From positions 154,724 through 218,723 of the forward strand of contig CAJFUB010000007.1 of NCBI GenBank assembly GCA_904420095.1: DNA of 64,000 nt, read 5' to 3'. Position numbers and translations under genes: made by a program. The notes under the pieces are model-generated. The model was not told the DNA's origin. It searched no databases and saw nothing but the letters and a program-made list of their open reading frames with translations. Positions 8,655-17,947 of this stretch are shown in pieces. The stretch's first letter is position 1. Every line of letters starts with the position of its first letter. Source of the DNA: an uncultured Clostridia bacterium (GTDB taxonomy: Bacteria > Bacillota > Clostridia > UBA1212 > UBA1255).

Positions 8655-10530
8655 AAACGTCCTCCCGTTCATACTGCTTTCTTCCCAGTCCGAGCAAAAA
8701 AGGAGAAAGAAACGGCACATGTGTCCTGGCCGAGGCGGAAAGCTTATGATATACGCCAGATAGACGATACGTCATTCCGGTTGTTTCTTTCATATTTATT
8801 TCAATCACATCGCAAATCCTCATCAGCTTCGTTTCCACGGGCGTAAACAGCAAAAGAATTCTCAGGTAGAACGCATAATCCTGAAGCGCATCAATTTTTC
8901 CTCCCCCTGCTTCATCAAGCGTCAGGATCGGAACGCTTTGTCCGGAAAGCAGCGTTTCGAGGTCCTGATAGGAATCGAGCAAGGCCCATGCCGAAACAAT
9001 AATGATTTTGTATAAAGTTACGCCCGCTCCCATGCTGAGCGCCGCCGCGGCGGCGCGTGCAAGCGCTTCTGCGCCAGCGCTCCGTTCCGCATCCTTCATA
9101 ATCTTTATAAAATTAAGTAAAAACCGCAGCGCCAGTATTTTGTTTTCTACGCTCTCATTGTTTCGAGCCGCAGAGGCATCTCCAATTAAAATATATTCGG
9201 CTTCATTGTTCAAACGGTCTTCTGATGGCGCGTCGAGCCTCAATGTCATGTAATTAAGAATATAATCGTCGATGAGAAGGCGTTCCGCCGTGCCGCGCAC
9301 TACCTCTTCAAATGATACTTCCGTTTTGAATGCAAACAAATCCGTAAAGGAGGTAAACGTTTCCAATGAATCGCCTGCATCCACACCAAAGGAATCGGCG
9401 CTGCTGCTTCGCGGGAAAAACCGGGAGGACGGAAGCGCTGCGTATTCCTGTTCAGGTATTCTGTAGGAATCTTCCGAAATCCGAGACAGATTTGCCGTTT
9501 CCAGCAGCTGTTCTTTCAATTCAGTAATCAGCTCAGTTCCCTTCGTCTCGCCCGAAGTGTTCTCCGCGTAAATCAAAGGAATCCTGATATCCGCAGAAAT
9601 CTGTCTTTCAACGAAAGAAAAGCGGAATTTCTCAGCGTCGAACTCCCCCCGTTCTTTAAAGGCATATAGAGCGGAAAGACGTTCGGCAAATACCGAAAGA
9701 TTTTCAGAAATTTTTGCCGCAGCAGCGCCGCTTCCGATTCGTGCGGCCTGCTGTCGAATAACGTCCGCTTCCTTCGGCAGCGCGCCGGTCGATTCGGCGC
9801 GGCGCAGCACTTCCTCGATCTTTTGTTTTCCGTTCTCTAGCTCCTGGCAGAGCAGTGCCGCACGGGAATTATATTCCCTGTATTGTTCTTGCAGCAGGAT
9901 TGCCTGATCCAAAAACGCTTCAGCCTTTTCCTGCCATATTTGAGGAATGTTCTCAAACAGCTCGGAAGCGGCAGCCACGGAATAGCCGTTTACACAGGCA
10001 GGATCCCCGTCATAATAGCCTTCCACTAATATTTTAAGATCCCGATGCGTTTTCTGAAGCGCTGACAGGAGTTCCGCCGCCTCACCGCACGCCCGGTAGC
10101 CTGCGCCCTCCTCTTTTGCTTCCGAAAGAACGCCAAGCAGATACAGCATGGTCTCCGTCAGCGCCGCCGGCGTTTTGATCTTCATCAGTCCGCAGATCTG
10201 CTCTTTCAGAACGTCCGGTTCCGTGAAATCTCCGCTCAGAGAGACCTCGGATGCTTCAGAGGGATAATAATCGTCAAACAGATCGTGTGCCGAGCCGCCG
10301 TTTCCCGTATTAAATCCATATAATCCGTATTTTTCCGCCAAAAGCGAATCATATGAGGCCAAAACAGATCTGCAGGCAAGCAGCATTCCTGCGGCGGCGC
10401 GGCTTTCCAGCGCTTTATATACCGCGTAATCATATAAGGCGGTATTCAGCAAAATGATTCCGCTAAGCAGCACGGCCGCGGCGATCGTAACGCTTCCGCT
10501 GTCACCCCGCGTGCTTCCGATACGTCTCAT
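8638..10530 (-). CDS. DUF5702-like envelope protein with TadG-like N terminus
   Basis: The 630-residue protein begins RGDSGSVTIAAAVLLSGIIL, a cleavable-looking pilin-type helix, then SLLAEKYGLYGFN, a stretch typical of DUF5702 proteins found beside Tad pilus genes in Clostridia. The middle (residues about 120-330) is rich in Ala, Glu and Leu and looks like long helices or coiled coil. A hydrophobic segment lies near residue 520. The start at 10530 has GGGGAGG 11 bases upstream; the open frame reaches 10581. Its start overlaps the small TadE gene upstream by 29 bases and its end overlaps the TadE-like gene downstream. Confidence 0.65.
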   Translation of the reverse strand: MRRIGSTRGDSGSVTIAAAVLLSGIILLNTALYDYAVYKALESRAAAGMLLACRSVLASYDSLLAEKYGLYGFNTGNGGSAHDLFDDYYPSEASEVSLSGDFTEPDVLKEQICGLMKIKTPAALTETMLYLLGVLSEAKEEGAGYRACGEAAELLSALQKTHRDLKILVEGYYDGDPACVNGYSVAAASELFENIPQIWQEKAEAFLDQAILLQEQYREYNSRAALLCQELENGKQKIEEVLRRAESTGALPKEADVIRQQAARIGSGAAAAKISENLSVFAERLSALYAFKERGEFDAEKFRFSFVERQISADIRIPLIYAENTSGETKGTELITELKEQLLETANLSRISEDSYRIPEQEYAALPSSRFFPRSSSADSFGVDAGDSLETFTSFTDLFAFKTEVSFEEVVRGTAERLLIDDYILNYMTLRLDAPSEDRLNNEAEYILIGDASAARNNESVENKILALRFLLNFIKIMKDAERSAGAEALARAAAAALSMGAGVTLYKIIIVSAWALLDSYQDLETLLSGQSVPILTLDEAGGGKIDALQDYAFYLRILLLFTPVETKLMRICDVIEINMKETTGMTYRLSGVYHKLSASARTHVPFLSPFLLGLGRKQYEREDVCEITY

Positions 10531-10708
10531 ACAGCACCGCTCCTCCCCGCGCGATATCAGTATTGCTGATGCGTTTTTCAAAAAAGGATTCCCGCAGCGT
10601 ATCCGAGTGCCTGCTGATCTGTTCCGTATATTTCAGGCAAACGCAGACGGATAAAAGCAAAAACAATAAAAGGACCGGCATAACAATTGCCGTTTCGATT
10701 GTATGCAT
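10502..10708 (-). CDS. Short TadE-like pseudopilin
   Basis: The 68-residue product, MHTIETAIVMPVLLLFLLLS then a charged helix, has the pilin-like Glu at position +5 of a hydrophobic segment, as in TadE/TadF pseudopilins. GGGGTGAG precedes ATG at 10708; an in-frame GTG lies three codons upstream. The gene overlaps the DUF5702 gene by 29 bases. Together with the two genes downstream it makes a three-gene pseudopilin-like set. Confidence 0.6.
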   Translation of the reverse strand: MHTIETAIVMPVLLLFLLLSVCVCLKYTEQISRHSDTLRESFFEKRISNTDIARGGAVLYETYRKHAG

Positions 10709-10806
10709 AAATCTCACCCCGTATTCCGTTATACCTGAAGAGTGCGCATTTGTAAAGAAAAATCGTTCGTCGCGATTCGTCTCAAAGCGACCGATTCCGC
10801 CCCCTT

Positions 10807-11196
10807 TCAGAAAATATTCAAAGCCGACAGCTCGTCCTGATGTTCCGTCATCTCGAATATTTTATCAAGACGTTTCGCTTCGATGGAAGCATTTTCATAA
10901 TTTCCGCAGCGCACATATTCCAGAAAAGTGCAGATTCCGAGATCAACCTTTTCAATTGCGGAATGATTGAGAAAAAAGCTCCAATGTTCCATATGCTTTT
11001 CCCAGTCTGCCTGCAGCAGTCCGCATTTTTCTTCCAGCTCCGGTGCGTCGCGGTTCGTATGCAAAATATCATCAATCCGGCTGCGGAACCCATTGACATC
11101 ATCCTCAAGCATTCTGTCGAACCACGTCGTCGGAACGAATACCAGCGCTAATATAACAACTACCATAATAAGATATATAATAGAATTTCTGTACAT
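10807..11196 (-). CDS. DUF4363 family membrane-anchored protein
   Basis: One N-terminal membrane helix (residues 6-24) is followed by about 100 residues of charged helices with regularly spaced Trp, Leu and Cys. Length (129 residues) and its place directly after a DUF421 gene, with one base between them, match DUF4363 proteins, which commonly pair with DUF421 proteins in spore-forming Firmicutes. The function of the family is not known to me; an exposed helical domain at the membrane surface is inferred. Confidence 0.65.
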   Translation of the reverse strand: MYRNSIIYLIMVVVILALVFVPTTWFDRMLEDDVNGFRSRIDDILHTNRDAPELEEKCGLLQADWEKHMEHWSFFLNHSAIEKVDLGICTFLEYVRCGNYENASIEAKRLDKIFEMTEHQDELSALNIF

Positions 11197-11197
11197 C

Positions 11198-11866
11198 TTA
11201 TTTCCCTTTCTTCTGAACGACGAATTGTCCGGCGCCGTTTACATAGCAGTAAAAAACATCCTTTGCAGAGCGTACGCCGTTTTTGCCAAGCTCTTCTCTC
11301 AGCATTTTTTTATCTATATTTAAAAGCTCCATATTATCCTCCATGACACAGCCGCCAATAATGATATCTGTGACAATATCGGAAGGCGCTTTGATATCGA
11401 GATCGCCGCGCGTTACATTCTGAGACGCGCTGACGGGAAGCACGCTTAAATCTCCGTTGTTTTCCAGGATGGCGAGCTGTACCGTCTGAACGTCCGGATA
11501 CCCCTTCAGTCGGAGCGCCTCAAGCAGATCATCCAGCGTATACATTTGATTGCGAAGATTTTTTTCAATAACCACGCCATTTTTAATCATAACGCATGGC
11601 TTCCCGCAAAAAAAGCCGCGTACGGTTTTCAGCTTTAATACCCCGTACGAGATAGAAAGCTGCAGCAGCAGCAGCGATAAAATCGGAACGATCCCAGACC
11701 ACAGCGGAATCGCACTGTCCTGCATCGGCAGCGCAGCCAGATCGGAAATCATGAGCGCGATGACGAATTCATATGGCTGAAGCTGCCCGATCTGCCGTTT
11801 TCCCATCAAACGCATTACAAATATAACAATCAAGTACATAATAATCGTTCTGATAAAGCTGACCAA
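11198..11866 (-). CDS. DUF421 (YetF/YcaP-type) membrane protein
   Basis: Three N-terminal helices including FVMRLMGKRQIGQLQPYEFV, a strongly conserved DUF421 segment, are followed by a cytosolic part with GVVIEKNLRNQMYTLDDLLEALR. The open frame reaches 11917, but GAGGAG lies nine bases before TTG at 11866, so translation probably starts there (222 residues). It heads a two-gene unit with DUF4363 and is divergent from the coat genes. Family members are found in sporulation and envelope contexts; no enzymatic role is established. Confidence 0.8.
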   Translation of the reverse strand: MVSFIRTIIMYLIVIFVMRLMGKRQIGQLQPYEFVIALMISDLAALPMQDSAIPLWSGIVPILSLLLLQLSISYGVLKLKTVRGFFCGKPCVMIKNGVVIEKNLRNQMYTLDDLLEALRLKGYPDVQTVQLAILENNGDLSVLPVSASQNVTRGDLDIKAPSDIVTDIIIGGCVMEDNMELLNIDKKMLREELGKNGVRSAKDVFYCYVNGAGQFVVQKKGK

Positions 11867-11972
11867 GATAAATGTCTCCTCTGTTTGTAGAATCTCTGAC
11901 GCGTATATTTTCCGCATTTATGCACAAAATATTCCCTGCATTTATTATCATTCAGGAAAGGAGGATCAGAAA

Positions 11973-12185
11973 ATGCCGAATTCAACGATGCCTGAGAAAT
12001 CGCTTGCGATGCTGGAGGATATGCTTGGCGCGGAATCGACGGCCATCAAAAAATTCCATTTTTACGCAGCAAACTGCACCGATCCGAATTTAAAGACAAT
12101 TTGTGAAAAGGCTGAGCAAATGCACAGGAAGCATTTCGATACGATGTTTCAGTATCTGAATTCCTATGCATGTCAGGCTAATTAA
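11973..12185 (+). CDS. Small CotF-like helical protein
   Basis: The 70-residue product is predicted as two helices (MLEDMLGAESTAIKKFHFYA and a second with CEKAEQMHRKHFDTMFQYL), resembling the ferritin-like helical hairpins of CotF-type coat proteins. GGAGGATCAGAAA gives a strong ribosome site. It stands 11 bases before a clear CotF-like gene, so both are probably made together during sporulation. Family assignment rests mainly on this neighbour. Confidence 0.6.
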   Translation: MPNSTMPEKSLAMLEDMLGAESTAIKKFHFYAANCTDPNLKTICEKAEQMHRKHFDTMFQYLNSYACQAN

Positions 12186-12196
12186 GGAGGACAGAG

Positions 12197-12466
12197 ATGG
12201 AACAAATCTTAACGGAGCAGGATATGATCAGCGATGCGCTCAGTACAGAGAAGCAGATAACGGAGCTCTATGCATCCTTCGTTTCAGAAGCATCGTGTCA
12301 GATCCTCAGAAATGAAATCACAAAAATTTTTACAGAAACGCAGCAGCTCCAATTTGAAGTTTTCAACGCCATGAAAGCGCGCGGCTGGTATAGTGTCAAA
12401 AATACGGATCAGGCCGCAATCCAGCAGGCTGTACAAAAATTCAGACAGGTCATGAGCGGATTGTGA
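12197..12466 (+). CDS. CotF-like spore coat protein
   Basis: The 89-residue protein contains the CotF-type pattern: LTEQDMISDALSTEKQITEL, then SEASCQILRNEITKIF and a final MKARGWY near residue 61. Such proteins assemble in the spore coat. AAGGAGGACAGAG precedes the ATG. A hairpin terminator follows within 25 bases, so the two small coat genes form a complete bicistronic unit. Confidence 0.8.
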   Translation: MEQILTEQDMISDALSTEKQITELYASFVSEASCQILRNEITKIFTETQQLQFEVFNAMKARGWYSVKNTDQAAIQQAVQKFRQVMSGL

Positions 12467-12488
12467 AATTCGCAGACAGAGCTCCCGG

Positions 12489-12520
12489 CCCGGCAGATCA
12501 TAACGCCGGGTTTTTCTTTT
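12489..12520 (+). terminator. Rho-independent terminator after the coat genes
   Basis: CCCGGC (12489-12494) and GCCGGG (12505-12510) form a six-pair stem with a ten-base loop, followed by TTTTTCTTTT. Confidence 0.8.
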
Positions 12521-12697
12521 ACATAGTCCTTTGTCGGTGCATTTTATATGGATTTTAGGGCAATATCGATTATTTCAAAACGAAAAATTTACGTTTTTGG
12601 CTAAAATGTAACAGGTAATTAATGATCTGTGCTTTGGCATATGGTAAAATGGCAAACGAAAATTTTAATTTTAATTCTGAAAGGAAATGATTGATAA

Positions 12698-13870
12698 ATG
12701 GATTATGCAGCCGAGTCCTTAAAACGACATAAGGAATGGAACGGAAAAATTGAAGTAATTTGCCGCGCACCCCTGGAAACCAGGGAGGATCTTTCTCTTG
12801 CTTATACGCCGGGCGTAGCGGCGCCCTGTCTGGCGATTCAAAAGGATCCGGACTTAAGCTACGCATTGACACGGCGCTCCAATCTGGTCGCAGTCGTTAC
12901 GGACGGCACAGCCGTTCTGGGGCTGGGAGATATCGGACCAGAGGCCGGAATGCCAGTAATGGAAGGAAAATGCGCTCTTTTCAAGGCCTTCGGAAACGTA
13001 GATGCCATTCCGCTCTGCATTCGTTCTAAGGATGTGGATGAAATCGTTAACACCGTCCGCCTTCTGGCAGGCAGCTTCGGCGGAATCAATTTAGAGGACA
13101 TTTCTGCCCCTCGCTGCTTTGAGATAGAAGCCCGTCTGAAAGCGTGCTGCGATATTCCGGTATTCCATGATGACCAGCACGGTACGGCTGTCGTCGTACT
13201 GGCTGCCATTCTGAATGCGCTGAAGCTGACGGGAAAGAAGCTGGAGACCGTCCGCGTGGTCACAAACGGCGCCGGAGCTGCAGGCATCGCAATCACCCGC
13301 CTTCTTTTGAAAATGGGATTGAAAGACGTCATTTTATGCGATCGCGCGGGTGCTATTTATCAGGGACGCGGCCATATGAATCCCATTAAAGACGAGCTTG
13401 CCGCAGTTACGAATCGCAGCCGCAGAAGCGGCAGTCTGGCCGACGTATTAAAAGGAGCCGACGTATTTATCGGCGTATCCGCACCCGGATGCGTAACGCC
13501 GGAAATGGTGAGATCCATGAATCCGGATCCGATCCTGTTTCCGATGGCAAATCCGGAGCCTGAAATTCTCCCGGAGCCTGCAAAGGAAGCGGGTGCGGCT
13601 GTAATTGGGACCGGGCGCAGCGATTATCCGAATCAGATCAATAACGTACTTGCCTTTCCCGGTATTTTTCGCGGTGCTTTGGATGTACGCGCTTCCGATA
13701 TTAACGACGAAATGAAAATAGCTGCCGCATTTGCGATATCAGACTTTGTCTCGGAAGCAGAGCTGTCTCCGGACTATATTATCCCCAGCGCGCTGAATCG
13801 CAGCGTTTCGCAGGCAGTAGCCGCCGCTGTTGCAAAGGCCGCAAGGGAAACTGGCGTTGCCCGGATCTGA
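12698..13870 (+). CDS. NAD(P)-dependent malic enzyme
   Basis: The protein converts malate to pyruvate and CO2 with reduction of NAD(P). The 390-residue short form typical of bacteria shows the catalytic tyrosine in LSLAYTPGVAAPC, the metal- and lysine-containing GKCALFKAF, EDISAPRCFEIE, FHDDQHGTAVV, and the nucleotide site TNGAGAAGIAI, then FPMANPEPEI. The region from 12521 has its own upstream space after the coat terminator, so it is a separate transcription unit. It stands alone between the coat genes and an esterase on the opposite strand. Confidence 0.95.
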   Translation: MDYAAESLKRHKEWNGKIEVICRAPLETREDLSLAYTPGVAAPCLAIQKDPDLSYALTRRSNLVAVVTDGTAVLGLGDIGPEAGMPVMEGKCALFKAFGNVDAIPLCIRSKDVDEIVNTVRLLAGSFGGINLEDISAPRCFEIEARLKACCDIPVFHDDQHGTAVVVLAAILNALKLTGKKLETVRVVTNGAGAAGIAITRLLLKMGLKDVILCDRAGAIYQGRGHMNPIKDELAAVTNRSRRSGSLADVLKGADVFIGVSAPGCVTPEMVRSMNPDPILFPMANPEPEILPEPAKEAGAAVIGTGRSDYPNQINNVLAFPGIFRGALDVRASDINDEMKIAAAFAISDFVSEAELSPDYIIPSALNRSVSQAVAAAVAKAARETGVARI

Positions 13871-13889
13871 ATCGGCCGCGTCTCTTTGC

Positions 13890-14852
13890 TTATTCTTTTT
13901 TATTCCTGCGGGAGATCCATTCGGCGGATAAGTCCATGGCGGCACGGCAGGCGTTTGTCTGATCCAATGCGTTCAGCATCACAAAATCATGAATTGTAGC
14001 CTTAATCCGTACCGCCGTAACGCCCACGCCGGCGCATAAAAGCTTCGCGGCATATGCTTCTCCCTCTTCCCGCAGCACATCGGCTTCTCCGCAGAGGATC
14101 AGCGTTTCCGGCAGACCGCGCAGCTGTTCCAGGGTTGCGCGCAAGGGGGATGCTGTAATTTGTGCTCGTTCAGATTCATTCCTGGTATATTGATTCCAGA
14201 ACCACATCATTCCCGCACGGTAAAGATAATAGTCCGAGGCAAATTCCAAATAGGTGCCCGTATTAAAGCAAGCGTTTGTTACGGGATAATACAGCAGCTG
14301 ATTCTGAATCTGCGGTCCGTGACGGAACTTGGAAAGAATCGTCAGGACGGCCGCCAAATTTCCGCCTGCGCTGTCGCCTGCCACCGTCAGCAGCGATAAA
14401 TTCAGTCTGAGATTCATTTTGTCGCTGATTCTCTGGAGCATTGTCAGAACCTGATAGCATTGTTCGGCAGCGACCGGATATTTCGCTTCAGGAGAAAGTG
14501 CGTACTCCGGAAACAGCACGACGCAGCTCGTTCGCGCGGCAAGCTCCCGTACAAGCTTTTCATGCGTATGAAAATTCCCGAATACCCATCCGCCTCCATG
14601 AAGGTACAGAATTGGCGCAGGATTCGGAGGGCAGTCGGCAGGCTTTACGACATATACTCTTACAATTCCCCATTTGCCCGTATTCACATCAACAACGGAA
14701 ACAGACGCGGGATATTGAAAAACCGGCGCGTCCTGCGCTCGGTTCAGGCGCTTTCTGCCTTCCAAAGGCGGGACCTGGAAAATCAGCGGCGGGCACGCGC
14801 TTTCCTCGCATACGCGCAAAGCCGCTTCTTCTAAAGGAATCCGTTTATTCAT
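13890..14852 (-). CDS. Alpha/beta hydrolase, hormone-sensitive-lipase-like esterase
   Basis: The oxyanion motif LYLHGGGWVFGNFHTHEKL, the nucleophile elbow VAGDSAGGNLA, the acid region GEADVLREEG and the catalytic His in IHDFVML appear in the correct order of the HSL (type IV) esterase family. No signal peptide is present, so it is cytosolic. It hydrolyses short acyl esters in known relatives. The gene converges on malic enzyme with 19 bases between the stops and stands alone. Confidence 0.9.
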   Translation of the reverse strand: MNKRIPLEEAALRVCEESACPPLIFQVPPLEGRKRLNRAQDAPVFQYPASVSVVDVNTGKWGIVRVYVVKPADCPPNPAPILYLHGGGWVFGNFHTHEKLVRELAARTSCVVLFPEYALSPEAKYPVAAEQCYQVLTMLQRISDKMNLRLNLSLLTVAGDSAGGNLAAVLTILSKFRHGPQIQNQLLYYPVTNACFNTGTYLEFASDYYLYRAGMMWFWNQYTRNESERAQITASPLRATLEQLRGLPETLILCGEADVLREEGEAYAAKLLCAGVGVTAVRIKATIHDFVMLNALDQTNACRAAMDLSAEWISRRNKKE

Positions 14853-14994
14853 ATCATTCTCCTAACATGATTTTTGATATCATATTATGCGTACCGATTC
14901 CGCTTCGTGAAAGGCCCCTTGTCCGGATGTTCTGAACAAGAGGCGTGCAAAAATAATATAATAAATACGGATTCCTCTTTCGGAGTGTGAACGC

Positions 14995-15612
14995 ATGTTT
15001 TCGTTTCTCAGCGCCGTGATTTTCAGCATGTCATCCAATTTAGATAATTTCGTAATCGGGATTGCCTTCGGCATAAAAAAAATAAAAATCGGATTTCTTC
15101 CGAATCTGCTGATCGCACTGATTACCGTTACGGGAACGGTCGCTTCGATGTACGTAGGGAAAATCGCCGCATCCTTTCTGCCCCGCGCTCTTACTGATCT
15201 GCTTGGCGCAAGCATCATTATTTTGCTGGGACTCTATTTCGTACTGCAGAGCTTTTCCAATCTGCTGAACAGAAAAAAACGGATTCGAAGCGTTGCTCTG
15301 AAGGATGCGGACAGCATGATCGACTACGCCCAGGATTCAGACAAAGATGTTTCGGGCTCCATCGATATCAGGGAATCCGCCGCCGTGGGCTTTGGGCTGG
15401 CATTCAACAATATCGGCACCGGAATCGCCGCAAGCGCCGCAGGAGTCAAAATTTTGCAGGCCGCCGTATGTACCTTTCTGTTCAGTATTCTCTTTCTGAT
15501 CTTAGGCGTCTACCTAGGGGATCGAATTTTCGGCAGAGTTTTAGGAAAATACGCGCCGCTGATTTCCGGAATACTGCTGATCGCACTGGGGATCATAGAG
15601 CTGACGCTATAA
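14995..15612 (+). CDS. ytaF: Sporulation membrane protein YtaF (MntP-like fold)
   Basis: The 205-residue protein has six hydrophobic helices in two halves with the signatures FSMSSNLDNFVIGIAFGIKK and AAVGFGLAFNNIGTGIA, where the Asp/Asn-rich turns match the MntP/YtaF repeat. MntP proteins export manganese; YtaF is known as a sporulation-expressed relative. GGAGTG precedes the ATG. The last 20 bases overlap the 3' end of the HAD gene on the other strand. Confidence 0.8.
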   Translation: MFSFLSAVIFSMSSNLDNFVIGIAFGIKKIKIGFLPNLLIALITVTGTVASMYVGKIAASFLPRALTDLLGASIIILLGLYFVLQSFSNLLNRKKRIRSVALKDADSMIDYAQDSDKDVSGSIDIRESAAVGFGLAFNNIGTGIAASAAGVKILQAAVCTFLFSILFLILGVYLGDRIFGRVLGKYAPLISGILLIALGIIELTL

Positions 15613-16330
15613 TCCCCTCCTTGAGAATCGCATGATAAAGCTCGCTATAATTTTCAAAGCGGTAATCCGAAATTCTTTCGATCTGCCCGCGCTCCGGATC
15701 GGAATGACGGTCATACATTGCCGCAGCGTCAATCCCCGCATTTTTTGCAGCCTCCAGCCCGATCAGGGAATCCTCGAAAGCGATGCACGCCTCCGGCGCA
15801 GCGCAGAAATCCTGAAGAACCCGCAGGTATATTTCCGGATCCGGTTTCATTTTCCGGACGTCCTCCTTCGTATAGATCCGCGTAAAATATTGATCCAGCA
15901 TTGCTTTTCTCATAATATTCTGATTCTGCAGACGGTAGACATCCATGCTTTGTTTTCTTGTAGCGGAGGCAATGACAAGTGTAAATCCGGCATTTTTTAA
16001 AAGCCGGATCACCTGCTCTGCATTTTCCTTATAATCCACCGTGTTTTTCAGAAAATCGGAGGAAATCTCATAGCGCATCCTGTAAATCTGCTCCGCAGAC
16101 AGAGGCGAGCCATATTCCGACTTTAAAAAACCACAGTATTCCAGATATGGATTCTCCCTTCCGCTGAATTTCCGCAGCATTCGTTCCCGCCGCGTCTGCA
16201 GCTGTTCCTCTGAAAGCGGCCGTCCTCCCAGCCGTTCCGACAGTTTCCGGTCTACTTCGTTCCAGATTCCGACGGAGTCGATTAAGGTTCCGTCCATATC
16301 GAAAATAACGATTTTTTTGTTTGCCAGCAT
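15593..16330 (-). CDS. HAD-superfamily phosphatase, beta-phosphoglucomutase-like
   Basis: Motif I is IVIFDMDGTLIDSVG with both catalytic aspartates; motif II lies in LVIASATRK, the lysine in REDV-like YTKEDVRKMKPDPEIYL, and motif IV in CIAFEDSLIGLEAAKNAG. A helical cap lies between motifs I and II. The frame is open back to 16417, but the leader overlaps the glycosidase gene; ATG at 16330 gives the standard start (245 residues) with GGGAGG 13 bases upstream. It acts on a phosphorylated sugar or similar small molecule. It follows the GH63-like gene by 31 bases and may share its transcript. Confidence 0.85.
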   Translation of the reverse strand: MLANKKIVIFDMDGTLIDSVGIWNEVDRKLSERLGGRPLSEEQLQTRRERMLRKFSGRENPYLEYCGFLKSEYGSPLSAEQIYRMRYEISSDFLKNTVDYKENAEQVIRLLKNAGFTLVIASATRKQSMDVYRLQNQNIMRKAMLDQYFTRIYTKEDVRKMKPDPEIYLRVLQDFCAAPEACIAFEDSLIGLEAAKNAGIDAAAMYDRHSDPERGQIERISDYRFENYSELYHAILKEGIIASAL

Positions 16331-16361
16331 CGAAGTGGAATGGCCTCCCGTTTCAAACTGT

Positions 16362-17885
16362 TTATTTTCCCTCCGCCATACTGTGAAGCGTCTTTTCCCT
16401 TCCGTCCCACCGTACAATGACAGTTACCGGGATATTGCTGCGCACCGTAATTTGCGGTTCCTGCTCTGCAGCGGAACGCTTTTCGCAGAGCAGATCGACC
16501 GTGCCGCCGCGGAAGGGATAATTCTGCACGCCGTGGCGTTCGGTGCGGTTGACGTCCCAGGTGATCCGGTTTTTTCTGGAATCGGCTCGGATTCCAAATA
16601 CGTATTCAAACAAAACCGCGATCGGCACCAGGCCGGTCCAGCCCACAAAATCAGATTTTGCGGGGTTTCCGGGCGCGGCTTTCTCGGGTGCATAATTTTC
16701 CCAAACCGTTCCGGTGTTTCGAAATACTTCTACGACATTCCGCAGATGGTTTTCGGCAATCTCGTATGCCATACGGTATTTGCCCACTTTCTCAAGGCCT
16801 TTCAGAACCATATAGTTTGTAGGAGCCCATACGCTTCCGCGCCAGTAGCCGCCCTCGGCGTCGTAAGCGGGATGATCCGCGGAAAGCGTAGGAATCCGGT
16901 GAAATCTGTTAAATTCCGCGGGATTCTCCAGATGCGCCACAAAGCGCTCCAGCCGCTCCTCCGGAACGATTCCCGCAAGCAGAGCCCAGTATGCGCCGAT
17001 GCTTTTGACTCGGCTCAGCACGTCTCCTCTCCAGAGATCATAGTAAAACGCGTCTTCCTCGCACCAGAGCTTCTCGTTAATCAGCTTTGTCAGACGCTCC
17101 GCTTCCTCGTAAAGCCAGTCCGTATCCTTCTCCGTGCCGATGATTTTCCCCATCTCAATTAAAATTCTGGCACTCATCACCATATGAATACAGGTATCCA
17201 CCCAAACTGCATGTCCGTGCGAGGTGTGATCCGAATAGCCCTCCTGCACTCTGGGCTGGTTATCCATTCCGCAGGCCAGACCGGTGCTCCAGTAGCTTCC
17301 GTCACGCCAGGTGCGGTTAAGCTGAAGCCATTTGTGGTATGCAAGGAGAGGATAAAAAATCTTTTTCAGACGGGCTTCCTCCCCCGTAATCTGATAATAT
17401 TCCCATTCGCTCCAGGGCATGATGTTGGGACCGGTTGAAGCAGGATCGTCCCGATGGAACTGCTCTCCGTTCTGCGTTTCGCAGATTTCCCGGCAGATAA
17501 AGCCGTCCGCGTGCTGATGGGAATAAAAATTGTCCAAGGTTTTCTGAAAATTGAAAATATGGTTTGCATATCGGCCGAACATCACGATAAATGAGGAATC
17601 CCACATAAACAGGTATCCGTTGAAGGCCGTATCGATAAAATTGGAAACGAAGCCGGCTTCGGCGTTCGGCCTGCGCAGGTTGCGGAACGCGATTTCCCAC
17701 GTTTTGTGATAGCAGGCGATGGCGTCAGGATGTCCCTCCCAAACGGGCTGCGGCAGCCTGTCCTTGATTTCTTCATATACCGGAAGCGGCCGTTCCTCCG
17801 GCGTCATACCAAGGAACGGATTCAAATCCACATATTTGTTTTTGGCATAAAACAACGATTCATTTACTTTATATAAATTTCCCAT
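16362..17885 (-). CDS. GH63/trehalase-like (alpha/alpha)6 glycosidase
   Basis: The 507-residue cytosolic protein shows six-hairpin glycosidase motifs: YLFMWDSSFIVMFGR with the candidate acid Asp near residue 95, GLACGMDNQPR, and GGYWRGSVWAPTNYMVLKGL, which matches the GH63 signature YWRGxVW; then VWENYAPE and SDFVGWTGLVPI. Relatives hydrolyse alpha-glucosides such as glucosylglycerate, mannosylglycerate or trehalose-type sugars. The C-terminal part is a small beta domain. With the HAD phosphatase downstream it may feed sugar-phosphate metabolism. Confidence 0.8.
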   Translation of the reverse strand: MGNLYKVNESLFYAKNKYVDLNPFLGMTPEERPLPVYEEIKDRLPQPVWEGHPDAIACYHKTWEIAFRNLRRPNAEAGFVSNFIDTAFNGYLFMWDSSFIVMFGRYANHIFNFQKTLDNFYSHQHADGFICREICETQNGEQFHRDDPASTGPNIMPWSEWEYYQITGEEARLKKIFYPLLAYHKWLQLNRTWRDGSYWSTGLACGMDNQPRVQEGYSDHTSHGHAVWVDTCIHMVMSARILIEMGKIIGTEKDTDWLYEEAERLTKLINEKLWCEEDAFYYDLWRGDVLSRVKSIGAYWALLAGIVPEERLERFVAHLENPAEFNRFHRIPTLSADHPAYDAEGGYWRGSVWAPTNYMVLKGLEKVGKYRMAYEIAENHLRNVVEVFRNTGTVWENYAPEKAAPGNPAKSDFVGWTGLVPIAVLFEYVFGIRADSRKNRITWDVNRTERHGVQNYPFRGGTVDLLCEKRSAAEQEPQITVRSNIPVTVIVRWDGREKTLHSMAEGK

Positions 17886-17947
17886 ATTTTCCTCCTGACT
17901 GTTTTTGCTGAGAGGAATTATATCACGCTTTTCTAGAAAAGCATAGC

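Noticed and set aside
14853..14994. Possible manganese riboswitch before ytaF
   Set aside because: The expected yybP-ykoY core is not visible; only a short CTTGT/ACAAG repeat is present.
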